From Terebella lapidaria (taxonomy: Eukaryota > Annelida > Polychaeta > Terebellida > Terebellidae): a stretch of 64,000 nucleotides of DNA. Location: assembly GCA_949152475.1 (NCBI GenBank), contig OX424555.1, positions 60,431,977 to 60,495,976 of the forward strand, read 5' to 3'. This document shows positions 34,377-64,000 of this stretch, one piece after another. How positions within the stretch are numbered: position 1 is the stretch's first letter; every line of letters starts with the position of its first letter. Under the pieces are notes generated by a model that saw only the letters and a list, made by a program, of their open reading frames with translations, made no database searches and was not told the DNA's origin. Both the position numbers and the translations under genes were made by a program.

Positions 34377-37300
34377 CAAATTACATAATCATGACTCAAA
34401 TAAGTTTGGTTCTTGAATCTTCGATTTTGCCAAGGGTGTTGCCCACTTACGTGGGTTATTACTTTTAACAAAAACATTGGGTATCAGATCTCAAATTCAC
34501 GTTGGATACAATTTCATCCTTCAGAACAATGGTAAGGAAGTGGAAAACATCGATATCATTCTTGGACAATCACTACTTAAATAACATTCATAGCACCGAC
34601 CACACTTCATTAACTTGAAACGTTTAATAAAAATGACTCGTGCATTTTCAGGTTAAAAGATGCTTGAAACTTCGTTAAGCAAATCATACGCCTCGATTTT
34701 AATAATACACATGAACGAGCAGGAAAACAAGTCGAAACCCCTGTTGAGTGTGTCCTTGAATGTGTATACCCATATTTGAGAACTACTTCACAGTTTGTAC
34801 AAATAATGCAAGTCTTCAAAACACTATAGTATATCGTTATTGGCCGGGTTACGACAACGAGAAAACTCGTGAACATGTTCGGGCATTGATTAACGACACC
34901 GGAAAGATGTACCATTGAGCGGTCGAAAAACTGAGGGGATTAACGTGTGCAGATTACTTCATATCTACACGTCTGACGTGATCAACCTAAAATACTATTG
35001 AATTCACGATGTGTTTGTGCTACAATCATTGAAAATTCACTCTCATTTTTAAATTATTACATCGAAAACAATTTGCTTTGACGAATACATTCTGAATAGA
35101 AAATATTGACGTGCCTTGTGCATAGATTTGTATTGAGAGACACTGTATAAAACTTTGCATGTTTTCACATGTTACACAATTAACCAATACAGTCTTTCTT
35201 CTTGTCAGCAAACACGTACTTTGTAGCAAATCGGGGACACAACACGGCATGAATAGTTGATGTTATCGAACGTTGAGCAAGCTCTCCACTGGCATGTATA
35301 TTTGTCCATTATCAGAGGCTTTGCTTGATCACACAACTATTTATTTCGATAACTGTCGTTGACGTGAAAACCACCTTCCCCACCGACGCTCCTCTTTCGC
35401 TGAAAATCATGTTGCTCACGAGTAAGTATTGTAGGACATTTCCAGAAAAAAACCCAATAAAGTCACAGTCATGAACTTTTACCATGCAATAGAGTTGGCT
35501 CATGTTGTCCATCACTTGACTATCTCGTTTTATGTAGTCCCGGAAATTCCAAATTAGGACAACTGTCCGGAAATCAATTTGTATGTTGGTGTATATTGGC
35601 TCACAGTAACGAGCATCGTGATCTTATGAAATTATTATTTTCGCTTCAAACCCATTTCTCTCATAGATGTAGATTGTTGAAAGTTGATCACAATGGGCGT
35701 TTTTTTAGGTTACCGACCTATTTTGGACTTTCCGACAGGTCAGAAATTTTGGTCCGAAATCACGTTTCCATAGGTTTCGAGCCATTTCCAGTCAAAGAAC
35801 CTGTTATTAGCCTTCGAACGAATTTTATTGGACTACTTTACATCTATAATCGGAGATATATGTGTCTCCTGGAATACATCATCTATAGCTTAGATATTCA
35901 CACATTTAAATGGGAAGTCATATGTGCCAATTTCAGAGATGCAATTGAGCACAGATGTAGGCTACTAAAAAAGAAAGTCTTTTGAGGCTAAACAACCAAC
36001 CTTTCTTGGATTTTGTTGACTCAGCATTGTGATTTAATCGGAAAATCTTTTTTGGCTTCGGTGTACTTTTTCTCAATCAATCATTCGATGTTTTGTATGA
36101 ATTGTGTTCTGTAAAACGTATGCATTTCGGATGGCATCATTGTTTAAATAATCCAAAACTTTTTACTTGACGAATATACACTCATTGATGTGGGTCGTTT
36201 CGTATGCATAATTCATTACCTTGGACAAACCCTCGATCCAATTTATTGTGATTGTGTCTTTATTTGGCACACTTGATGATGTTATTTATTCAGGAGTACC
36301 GACCAGAAAACGGATATAACGATTAACTGCTCGTCTTGGAGACATGCCTTGCCGATAAACAATAGCCACCACAAGAATGTTTGTGGGAAGACAACTTGAA
36401 CGGGAGTTAGAAAATACTCGTGACATCTGAACAACTTTGGTGAATAGCTGGCCATGTGCTTATCTTGACAATCTATACATACCATGTGAATATCTTGAAT
36501 GACATAATCGAAAGGGCGAAGAATGCTTTACCTTTTTAGAATCTTCGTTATTATCAAGCTGCATTGGTGTTGCGTGCAAACTGAGGTGTGTAAATAGTGG
36601 TTTACATTCAGTGAGGTTGGAAACTCTGGTTTGATTACAGCTTAAGCATAGATTTTCTCAATGGGAGACGTCGACAGTTCACGATATGCCAATGTTGAAC
36701 TTTTCTTTCGCTGCGCAACAACATTTCGCCATTTCAAAACCAACAGCCAGTTAGTCGTTTACTATCCATATCCGTCATTTATCGTCAGATAACTATCCAC
36801 ATTTGTGCATACCCTAGGTCATAACTCTCGTATGAAATGTGTAACTATCACGTATAGTTTGTTATGTGTAAGTTTTCATCGAATAAAACACACGATTGAA
36901 TGTCAAACGTTCAGATTCATTTCGTAACACATTCAACACTCATTCACTTCTGTGCAAGTCGTGGTTAAACAAGGTGCATATTTTTGTGCCATACTCGTGT
37001 GCATAGGTTTCTTATGTCTCTGATCCAGTTGTATGATTTCCAGGTGAAATATGTCAATTCATGTTGCAAGACTCTTTAGCATCGCTGTAATATGAGAAAG
37101 AAATCTATGTAAACGAAATTCAAACAATTAACAGTTAAATTTTGTTAACAAGGCACTTTGGGGAATCCGGCCTTTACTTATAAAACATATGACTACGAAC
37201 AAAGGATCTACGAACGTACAGCTCAGGAACAATTTATCCCCATCACCCCACGGATTCTAACGTCATACTATGTTTCGGTCATTTGTTTATTCTTGAAGTA

Positions 37301-37600
37301 TCCATTTACACATTAAGTTTGATCAACTACTCTGAAGATAGACAGTGCTCGACGTAACCGAAACCCAATTTGTAAACTGAATACACCAGTCTCAGATATG
37401 TATGTCATGCACTCAAGCTTAGTTTATATTTTATATCCGTTTTACGAGAAAGGTATTATAGGTGTGTTTCAACTTGCACACATACGAGTGCATGATAAGT
37501 GGCAAAAATCTCAATCTGTGGCATTTGAAGTGCCTAATGCCACACGATCTGTCAAATACGACATGGCTATGATACTGTGAAATATTCATAAATTTCATCA
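34376..37600 (+). repeat. Diverged duplicated block, family C, copy 2 (empty site for the hAT MITE)
   Basis: It is collinear with 40890-45560 over about 3 kb: TGATTGTGTCTTTATTTGGCA, TTATTCAGG.GTA, AACCAGAAAACGGA.ATAACG, GAATAGCTGG, TGTGCTTATCT, AGAATCTTCGTTATTAT and AAGGCACTTTGGGGAATC. At about 36409-36425 it reads GAGTTAGAAAATACTCGTG with no insertion where copy 3 carries the MITE. No gene is supported inside. Confidence 0.8.
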
Positions 37601-38127
37601 AACTTCATCTTTTACATAAGTGTACAAAAAATATGGTTTTAAGCCATGTTATGATGTTTTGCAGATAACATGGCTGCAAGATAACAAAAATGCAGGATCA
37701 ATATTCATCATGATCTGGTTGATAAATACAGCAAATCCAACAAATCCATGTCTGCCATGCAACTAGATCTATTTTCATGTTAATTTTGGGGAATTCATGA
37801 CGGGTGCCACTAGTGGGCAGGAAATGCTCACTCTTTCCGGAACACCTGATTTCACCTCCTAATGGCCATTTTTGGGGTTCATGAGTTTCCATGTCATTTT
37901 TGTTTTCTCTCACTTCGTATACCTGATATGACTTTCTGTCCCCGGACTATGAGATTGGATAACGGACCCTGTTTTGTTTGCTCGGAATACTTAATACTGG
38001 GTATTGATTTCACGTCTATTCAAAGGTCAGAGTCAAGGTTAGTTTCGCCTCAACGCTGAACATTGAATAAACAGATTTGTGAACGATTTTTATTGTCACT
38101 TTGGAACCAATCATCTTAGACACACGA
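37601..38127. other. No gene recognised
   Basis: AT-rich sequence between the duplicated block and the LINE 3' end; nothing to annotate. Confidence 0.4.
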
Positions 38128-40806
38128 GATTGATTGATTGACTGATTGACGTTTTATTCAGAACTGGAGGAATTAAAACAAATCATAAGTTCACAATACA
38201 TAAATAACCTACAGTTCTAGGATACACCAAAGATACAAGTATATGTTTGCAGGTGTATCCCGTGGTGATCAATTCAAAATAAATACATACCCAAAAGATT
38301 ATTAATTAAAAACGTTTGCAAGTCGATAACTCAACCACAATAAATAAGGATACGCAAGAAATATTATGGCAAAACGTCAATGATATGAGACACTGCTACC
38401 CGGGGTCGAGGAGGAAGGTCAACCATGTAATGATATGAACTATCTTTTAATTTTAATCTTGAAAGAATTGAGTGACTGTGACAGTTTGATATCATTGGGT
38501 AAACTGAGCCATGTATGTGGTGCTTTTCCTATAAAAGATCGCTTAACTTTATTAGCAGAAATAGCTGCAATATGAGGGTCTGTACTATGATGTGTATTGT
38601 GATCATGAACAACGGAGTTTTGTATATACAAGCACTGAAGTGCAGGCGGCAACTGGCAGACGCTGTGCTTATACATGAACTTAGAAATCTCAAAATCATA
38701 AAGGGCATTTGTATTCGGGATAATTATTCAGTTGCTTGAATAGGGGGGCAGACGGTGCATTATAGGAACACTTCAAAATATTCCTTACTGCTTTTTTTCT
38801 GCAATGTCCGCAGTCTACAAAGTTTACTTCGATAGGCTGAACCCCATAATAATATCCCATAAACTAGGTGAGGATGCACGAGAGCATAATATATTGTTTT
38901 GAGATTTTCGCATGACAGATAGGGTTTCACGGAATTAATTGCGTATACACCGCTAGACATTTTTTTGCAACATAACTAATGTGGGAGTCCCATTCAAGGG
39001 TTTCATCAATATATATGCCGAGGAACTTTGTACTTTTAATGCGGTGTATTACTTTACTACCCAATTTTAGAGACTTGATTTGTGAGCTTGGAGCACGTGA
39101 CTTCGGTCCAAAAATAATAAAATTAGTCTTTTGTACATTCAGCGATAACTTATTTGCACAAAACCAATAGTACAGTGTTTCTAAATCAGTTTCGATTTGT
39201 TTACGCAGCATATTCAAATTGGTTGAACTGTGATGAACAGTTGTGTCGTCGGCAAATAAGATACATTTTGATTTTGGCAATGAATTTTGTAGGCCATTTG
39301 TATATATAATAAATAACAAAGGTCCCAGGACACTGCCCTGGGGCACCCCACATTTAACTTGGTACTCAGAAGAGCTAGTATTTTTATATGAAACATATTG
39401 AGATCTGTTTGCAAGGTAACTTCTGAACCACTCCATGGCTATCCCTCGTATACCATAAAAACGTAATTTTTCAAGAAAGATTTCATGGTCAATTATATCG
39501 AAAGCCTTGGAGAGGTCCAGAAACACCGCCAGTGTCGTTAAGCTGTTGCCGGTAGAATACAGGGTATCCGCTATTAATTTAGTCACAACATCGATGGTAG
39601 AATGCTTTGGACGAAATCCTTATTGATTTTCGTACAATACACCCGATGACATACGAAAATTGTATAATCTATTGTGCACAACCTTTTCAAGAATCTTTGA
39701 AATTGATGGGAGAAGTGATATTGGCATATAGTTACCCATGATGCTTTTGTCTTTTGCCTTGTAGATAGGAACCACCTTTGCTGTTTTCATACTTGACGGT
39801 ACAATTCCGGACTCGAGCGATTTGTTAACAAGTGTGGTAATGGGAGTGACTATTGAACTACTAATGCTTTTTATGAATTTTGAACTGATATTATCGGGTC
39901 CAGTGCTTTTTTTTGGGCTTGATCGAAGATATAATCAGTTGGATTTCGACTTCATCTGTTGGAATCATGAGCATAGAGTTGTTATTTGGAACAGTTTTTA
40001 AATAGTGTTGGAATGGCGTAGGAGAAGGCGGGATGTTTGCCGCAAATTGCACCCCTATATTAGTAAAATATTCGCATAATTTATTGGCAATAATATTAGG
40101 ATAATATTAGGATCAAGAAGCACTGTCGCTTTTGAAGACGTCAGGTAGTTTGGGTTTATTTGTTTTACGCCCAGTATTTGTATTCAATATCCCCCAAGTT
40201 TTTTCCATGTTATTTTTACAAAGATTCAGAACACGCTTATAGTAAGTTTGCTTGCACACCTTCTTTACTTTATTATATAAATTACGGTAGGATATAAACT
40301 GTTCATAGACTGAACTAGATTTACCTATACATTTCTTATATAATTTGTGTTTGGTTTTTGATGATTTAAGTAGAGCTGGGGTCATCCACGGTTGTCGGAA
40401 TAGGTTTTTGTTAGATGAGGATACCGTCTTCTCTGGTGCATGAATATCAAGCGTTTCTTTAAGTACATTTGTGAAATGATTGTATGCATCTTCTACATTC
40501 GAGTTGTCCAATATGCTCCAGTCGTAATTTTGTAAATAGTGTTTCATATTATTAACATTTATCTCATGCATGGGTCGCTAAGTAATTTTTTCCTCTTTTT
40601 TAAATGGTTTGGATTTTCCAGCAAGAATGAAAACAGGAAGGTGGTCAGAAATATTAACCTGCAAGACACCAGATGTCATGTCATCACATACCCTGGAGTT
40701 GAAGTAAATATTATCTATTAAGGTAGCCGAGTGGTCAGTAATTCGAGTAGGTCTAGTAATCATTGGCACTAAACCCGTCACGATAGCAGAATCGAATAGT
40801 GGCAAG
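38128..40806 (-). mobile_element. CR1/L2-like LINE, 5'-truncated and decayed
   Basis: Read right to left: end of an AP endonuclease (40578-40805; ITRPTRITDHSATLIDN and ISDHLPVF), linker (40113-40571; APEKTVSSSNKNLFRQPWMT), then reverse transcriptase (about 38927-40000). The RT shows PISLLPSISKILEK, FLDLSKAFDIIDHE, GVPQGSVLGPLLF, FADDT for the catalytic Asp pair and KLSLNVQKT. The thumb (38760-38960; YYALVHPHLVYGILLWG) and a final helical region (38440-38676; SANKVKRSFIGKAPHTW) follow. The 3' end is a (TCAA)n tail on the minus strand (38128-38150), as in CR1/L2-group LINEs. At least four stops or frameshifts interrupt the frame, for example a TAA where GFRPKHST would be entered near 39615, so it is dead. 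The 5' truncation removes most of the endonuclease and any ORF1. The exact clade (L2, CR1, Daphne) is unsure. Confidence 0.85.
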
Positions 40807-40889
40807 TGGCAAACTTATAATAGTATAATTAATATACTATCTAATACTATTTAATAAAATAGTATGCACCTTCACTTCGAACATTCCGC

Positions 40890-43800
40890 TCTCTAGTGAC
40901 ATGAAAAACCTGGCATAAATCATGTACACTTAACAACCAGATCTCATGACAAACTACAGAGTCGTGACTCAGATCAATTAATTATTTGAGTCTTCGAGCT
41001 CACCAAGTGTCGAGTTCACCAGGAGCATAACAACACTACGCATGAAACATGTATACTTAACAACCAGGTCTCATGACAAATTACAGAGTCGTGTCTCAGA
41101 TCAATTTATTATGTGAGTCTTCGAGTTTACGAAGTGTGTTGCCACTTACTATGGCAAAATGTAACAAAAACACAGGGTATCAGCCGGATTCTACGGGTGC
41201 CCGTTATGCAAGAGGTCATCGTTTCACTCAAATTCACTTTCTACAGTTTCAATTTTTTTTACTCCAACAATTTCAACAGTAATGAATTTCCGCAATAATC
41301 AGGAGTGCTCATAATCCTAATAATTGAAAATACCGGAACGAACAAATGCTACATCCTTCAAGACAACTATTACATGAATACACAATCCTAGCTACCGACA
41401 TTCCATTACCTCGAAACGTATGACTCACGGATTTTCACGATAAGAATGCTTGAAACTTCGTTACGCAAAACATACACAGGTCTCCATCTGTACACACAAA
41501 CAAGGAAGAATAGCGAAAACAGATCAAACCCTTCGTTGAGTGTGTCTTTGACTGTCTATATCCATATTCGAGAACTCCTTCACAGTTTCAATGAGAAAAC
41601 TCGGGGAAATGTTCATGCATTGATTAACGACATCGCATGATATACTTAGCACCATATCCATGTCGGGTGTTTACGGGAAATTATATTGCTCAGTTGCTTA
41701 TTTTGTATATAATGAGCAGCACAAGATTTGGCATTAATGTTTACATTCTCGACAAGCACCACGTGACCCTACCCGGCTACCGACCACTCATTAATTTGAC
41801 AACCTACAACAGTGAGTAATTCCAACTGTGTTTGTGTTACAATTACCTATATCATACATCATACATATGGATATGTACCACGAATCATTGCGAGTTCACT
41901 CTCTTTCTACATCGTCGATCACAACAAGCTTTAAAGATTACAGTCTGATATAAAAAAAATATTGACATCCCTGCGCATTGATTTATACTGCAAATCATCA
42001 TATGAACTGTGTATGTTTTCACATGTTGCACAATAACCCAATATCTTTCTTGACAGCAAACACGTAACCGTAGATGTGGCTAAGACACGTACTCATATAT
42101 TATAGCAAAACGAAAACACAGCACGGCATGAATAGTTGATATTATCGAGCGCTGAGCAAGCTATCCATTTGACATGTATATTTGTCCATCATCGTAGGCA
42201 TGCTTGAACGCACAAATATGACATTCAATAACTGTCGTTCACGTGTAACACCTTCCCCGTAGACGCTCCTCTCTCGCTGGAAATCATTTTGCTCACAGGT
42301 AATTATTGGAAGATTTTCAGTAAAAAAAAACCCGGTCAGGAATTTATGCCATGCAACAAAATTGGCTTATCGTGTCCTTCACTTGACTATCTCATTTTTT
42401 ATTGTATCGGAATTTCCCAAATCGATATGTAGGGTGGTGTATATTGGCCGAAAATAACGAGTACTAGAGGTTGATTTCTGGATCTTGTGGAATGATTATT
42501 CTAACTTGAAAACTACACTTCTTATCCCACGGATGTCGAAAATTGACAACAATAGGCGTACCTTATCCCCGTCACTCGACAATTTTACTTTTTAGGTAGT
42601 CTCAGAAATATTTGAATTAAGGCAGCTTTCCCAATTAGTCTGAAGAAGATTTATATTGGCACACAGTAACAAACTCTCAGGATAGACCACGTGATCCCGC
42701 AATGGATTTGAGCTGACGAAAAAACATAACTACTTCAATTCCTAGTGTACAGGATGTAAGGAAATACATGACATTGATTGGCGTGGGGTCGAGGAACCAC
42801 AACAATGATATGAATCAAATCAGATGTTATTTTCGAGGAAAATGAAGAAATTGTATTTTAAATTTCTGTGGGTTTCAAGCCATTTCTAGCCAAATAACCC
42901 GTTATTAGTATTCGAACACAGTTTGGTTGGACTGTTCTCTATAATTGGAGATATATGTCTGGCGATATATTTCATTATTGGCTTGAATATTGCACCTTTT
43001 AGTTGTGATCTTGAATTTGATTTCAGATGTACCTAAAAAGGTGAACATTCATTTGAGCCTAAACAAACAACTTTCCTTGGATTTTGTTGGCTCAACTCTG
43101 TACATTACTCTGAAAAACTTCCTTTGCTTCCGTCTACTTTTCATTCAGTTATTCAAAGTTTTGTATGAGTTGTAGCTGTGGGGTTGACGTCATTATTGAA
43201 TGATGCAAAAACTTTTTACTTGAGGAATACATCCGTCGATGTCAGTTGTCACGTATGCATATTCATACCTCGGTGGAGCCCTTAGTCTAAATTATTGTGA
43301 TTGTGTCTTTATTTGGCACACTTGATGGTGTTATTTATTCAGGGGTATAAACCAGAAAACGGACATAACGATTAACTTCTCGTTTTAGAGACACGCCATG
43401 CCAATAGACAATAGCTAATACAAAAAAAAACATGTTGGTGGGCAGATCACTTTTCCATGAGTTGGAAGTTACCAGGCCTGGGGTCAATTACTTTGAAATG
43501 TAATCTATTATATTATTATTACTTTAGAATTTGACCTATTACTATTACAATTACTTTACTTTTGAAAAGTAATCTATTATATTACTATTACTTTTGCATC
43601 AATTACTATTACTATTACTATTATTTTTCAAATTCAAAGTTCACAACAAGTATTGTTCAAGTCAAGTCAGCAACAATTAATGTATTAAAAACACAAAGTA
43701 GCTATAGCGTTCATTGGAGAACGTTTTCAAGATTAAATCACTATCATGATCAACAGACTCATGAGTGTATCATTCTATAACACACATTCGCACATCGTGT

Positions 43801-45560
43801 CGGCTGGACGTGTTTGGTTTCAAATATAAGAATTATTATTCAGGCAAACTCCACCCGGACCTGTATTATCGAGAGTTGATATAACATTTTACAACACCTG
43901 TACTTATGATCACAGTGCTCTTCGAGTCTGAACCTCTGAAGTTGCGAACGAGATCATCAAACAATTTAATTAATGTGGTGATTTTTTTATTTGACTATAT
44001 GATAAACTCAATGGCTGCCTATTGATGCCTCGATTGCCATCAAACTGATTACGCAATCACTCTCTCCAACAGTTAATCAAGGAATGGGGGGAGCTGGGGG
44101 GAAATGAAATGCCTCATTCACAAAGAAGTAGTTGGTGTTTGTCTGACAAGCTACAAGAACGAAGTGAATGCCGTAATAAAGAATAGCCCCAAATAATCCT
44201 GCCGAGGGTATGGAGTAAATAATCTGAAGTAATAGCAATTGTAATAGATATTACATATTACAATTGAGATATGTCTATTACTATTACATAAACTGTTGGA
44301 AAAGCTGATTACTATTATATTACTATTACTTGGAAAAATGTAATCGTTACTATTACTATTACAATTACATATTACTATTACCCCAGGCATGGAAGATACT
44401 CATGGCCTCTCTACAACTTCGGCAAATAGCTGGGTATGTGCTTATCTCGATAATCTATACATGATATGTGAATATTGTGAATGACACAACCATAAGGTCG
44501 AGAATGTCTTCTATTTGTTTTAGAATCTTCGTTATTATTGAGCTGCATTGGTTATGCATGCTAATGGTTGTATGTGAATAGTGGTTTACATTGAGTGAGA
44601 TTTGAAGTTTTTTTTTGGTCACAGCTCAAACATGAATTTTCTCAACGGGGAGTTCACGAGTTGTACTTTCTTTGGCTGCGTTACAGCATTTCACAATGTT
44701 TGGCCATTTAATTGTTTTCTATCCACATTCCCCACCTACCGTTAGATATCCAACCACATTTGTAAATGTCTTAGACCATAACTCCAACATGATATGTGGG
44801 ATTATCACATAATCATATCATCTACTGTCTGTTGTCATCAAATTATAACGAACAAGTATATGTCAAACGTGCAAATTTATTGAGTAACATATATCCAGTA
44901 CTTATACACATCTTCACAAGTCGCGAGTAAACAACGTGCGTATTTTTATATAGTGATATGCTTTTTAAAAATCGTTTACATAGGTTTTTGTCTGTAACCC
45001 CGTCGTGTGACTCCCATGTGAAGTATGTCAAATCATTTTGTGATACAATTTAGCATCACTAATATGAGTAAGAAATCTATGTAAACGAGTTTTAAAAAAT
45101 CAGGGTATAGTTCGATTTTCATACGAAATACACGGTAACTGCCATCATGGACATCGCATTTACTTGCACATATTCGTCCGCTCAGGGACAACAAGGCACT
45201 TTGGGGAATCTGGCCTTCACTTATAAAACATATGACTACGACCAAATGATCTGTAGCTTAACAGCAATTTATCCCCATCACTCAACAAATTCATTATTAC
45301 AATATGCAGCGTGGCACTATATTCCGGTTATTTTTCGTTTTGTTTTTGGAAGTATCCGTTAACACATTAAGTTTAATCAATTACTATAATAGCCAGTGCT
45401 CAACGTAACCGATACCCAGTTTGTGAACTGAATACACCGGTCTCAGTCATGCACTCAAGCTTAGTATTATACGTTAGAGTATTAGAGTTAAGTCTTTAAT
45501 AATTGGCAGAAAATAAATACTGAAGCCACACGATCTGTCAAACACGTCATGGTATTTTAC
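40890..45560 (+). repeat. Diverged duplicated block, family C, copy 3, carrying a MITE
   Basis: It is collinear with 34376-37600 and, in its left part, with 22610-23880. It starts with its own short duplication (CTTAACAACCAG.TCTCATGACAAA at about 40928 and 41052). The difference in length from copy 2 is largely the 919-bp MITE at 43473-44391. No reading frame is conserved among copies. Confidence 0.8.
43473..44391. mobile_element. hAT-type MITE, 919 bp
   Basis: The ends are CAGGCCTGGGGTCAATTAC and, inverted, CATGCCTGGGGTAATAGTAA, imperfect terminal repeats starting with the CAGG-like bases of hAT elements. An 8-bp duplication flanks it: GAAGTTAC (43465-43472) and GAAGATAC (44392-44399), one mismatch. 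Sub-terminal regions are rich in ATTACTATTA words in opposite senses, which would fold into long hairpins. It has no transposase. The related block at about 36409 lacks it and keeps a single target, which proves insertion after the block duplicated. Confidence 0.9.
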
Positions 45561-46394
45561 TGTGAAATATTTGTAATTGAAAAGGGTTTTGAAAAACTGG
45601 ATGATTTCAATGGGTCTTTTTTTTTGGAAAATTTGGACGTAGGACAGACATGAAACCACGACAATAGTTTGTCGGCCCTAGTGGACCTGCAAGACTGAAA
45701 TACATGCGTACCTTTTACAAGATATTGTACATATATGTAAAGGTCTATCCATAGAAATATGCCGGATAATTCTATGGCTTATCACAGGAATGTTCTGTCG
45801 ATTAGCACACAAGTCGTCAAAACTATATACAAATCGCGTCCGATACAAAATTATTGTTTTGGAAATGTGTTAGTTTTCAGGTTTCAAAGTAAAAGTAGTT
45901 ATAGCACCCGAAAACAACAATAATATGTACATGCATTATACCGACGTGAGGTGGTACATAAAATATTACTGACCATTCGAACTTCAATAGTCTTTCACAT
46001 ACTTGACACATTTTATGTCGACTTCCGATGTCGACTGCCATTGGCTGCAGTGAATTATGAAATATGAAATCGTGAATTATGATTAGAATAGAATACGTTT
46101 GGTTCAATTGGGTTTCCGTGAAATCCGAAATTGCTCGGAAGTCATATAATGTGGTATTAATCTAAACATATTCACATACAAATGTATTGTTAATCAAGTG
46201 AATATCAAACGACACATACGAGAATGAAAATATACATTGTGAAATTTCGGTGACAAATGGCAAGTGAAGCACATCAAAAAAAACTTCAATCCAAAACTAC
46301 ACATCGAAATATGTTCTCGTCATTCTCTTGCCTTCGAGTGCAAAATACTGGCCGAATCAGCGTGTATAACTAAACTACTGATGCAGTTGCAAAA
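45561..46394. other. No gene recognised
   Basis: AT-rich intergenic sequence downstream of the EGF gene's 3' end. Nothing to annotate. Confidence 0.4.
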
Positions 46395-46686
46395 TCATGT
46401 GTATAACTGATTTGGTTACACAATCTTAATATCTTATGTGTAACTGATGTGGACACACAATCTTGTGTATAACTGATGTGGGCACACAATCTTGTGTATA
46501 ACTGATGTGGGCACACAATCTTGTGTATAACTGATGTGGGCACACAATCTTGTGTATAACTGATGTCGGCACACAATCTTATGTATAACTGATTTGGTTA
46601 CACAATCTTGTGTATAACTGATGTGGTCACACAATCTTGTGTATAACAGATGTGGTTACACAATCTTGTGTATAACTGATGTGTAC
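46395..46686. repeat. 29-bp minisatellite, about ten units
   Basis: The unit is TGTGTATAACTGATGTGG plus GCACACAATCT, repeated about ten times with light variation (TTGGTTACAC variants at both edges). Because 29 is not a multiple of three, open frames through it cycle SYTQDC, SVIHKI and QLYTRL, which are translation artefacts. It starts about 285 bp beyond the EGF gene's stop codon and may fall in its 3' UTR. Confidence 0.9.
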
Positions 46687-46970
46687 TTCGCGATAAAAAA
46701 GTGTTATTTGAGCAAATGTTTGTGCAACAACAATTCATCACCGAAAGGGACATAAACAAGTATTCCTATTCATTTGAACTGGAATAAACTGTATAATGTC
46801 TCATTTCCTACCAGGCGAACGTTCGGATTTTCGCATATAAATGTAAACCTAATAAATGCTAGGACAAGTTGCTTATCTTCAAAATATTTTACGAATGATA
46901 TGTATTCCTCCATCCTAGCCCCCCCCCCCCCCCCCCCGCCAACACCACCACATTACCACTTGCTGCACTA
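46687..46970 (-). other. Region just 3' of the EGF gene stop codon, with a C/G homopolymer
   Basis: This is the probable 3' UTR. A run of 19 C (46919-46937, G on the coding strand) lies 34 bp after the stop. I do not see a clear AATAAA on the minus strand. Confidence 0.4.

Positions 46971-64000
<17,030 letters not shown>

Noticed and set aside
46370-46634. Repetitive frames SYTQDCVPTSVIHKIVC
   Set aside because: Artefact of the 29-bp minisatellite read through in all three frames.

Overview
The window looks like nuclear DNA of a marine invertebrate. It is AT-rich, genes are split by GT/AG introns, non-LTR and LTR retroelement fossils, MITEs and minisatellites are abundant, and there are no operons or bacterial-type signals. 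The CAAGGTCA-rich tandem repeats beside a GGTTATCGGACC hairpin and the large EGF-repeat gene remind me of mollusc genomes. I lean to a mollusc, but this rests on recall of repeat style; another lophotrochozoan or a lancelet is not excluded.

Layout. (1) 1-3.3 kb, minus strand: the 5' part of a SAP-like plus SWIM zinc-finger gene, running off the left edge, with a mariner-type MITE in one intron and a candidate 5' UTR exon and CRE-bearing promoter near 3.2-3.3 kb. (2) 3.5-6.2 kb: degraded repeats. (3) 6708-9452, plus strand: an intronless type II membrane protein with a degenerate glycosyltransferase-like region, a polysaccharide pyruvyl transferase-like region and a C-terminal DXD glycosyltransferase. 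(4) 10-45.5 kb: no convincing host gene. This stretch is built of old, diverged duplicated blocks (three families, each present about three times), one recent 781-bp tandem duplication, a dispersed ~300-bp repeat family, a composite repeat with a 134-bp minisatellite, a truncated Ty3-type LTR element fossil whose LTR is split by a Tx1/L1-type LINE fragment, a 5'-truncated CR1/L2-like LINE, and a 919-bp hAT-type MITE whose empty site is preserved in a paralogous block. (5) 46.97-64 kb, minus strand: the 3' part of a large gene with one unrecognised exon, 27 EGF-like exons (nearly all 114 bp, all phase 1-1), one LDL-receptor class A exon and a last exon coding a transmembrane helix and short tail. 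Its introns hold TTAA-flanked MITEs (one nested pair, two near-identical copies in opposite orientation), a perfect 37-bp palindrome and a ~25-unit minisatellite that is a tandem expansion of an EGF exon's own 5' splice site.

The genes do not form a visible pathway. The glycosyltransferase is probably a Golgi enzyme, the EGF protein a cell-surface receptor or adhesion molecule, and the SWIM protein a nuclear or transposon-related DNA-binding factor. The most interesting items are the three-part glycosyltransferase/pyruvyl-transferase-like fusion, the splice-donor minisatellite and the mosaic EGF exon duplication.
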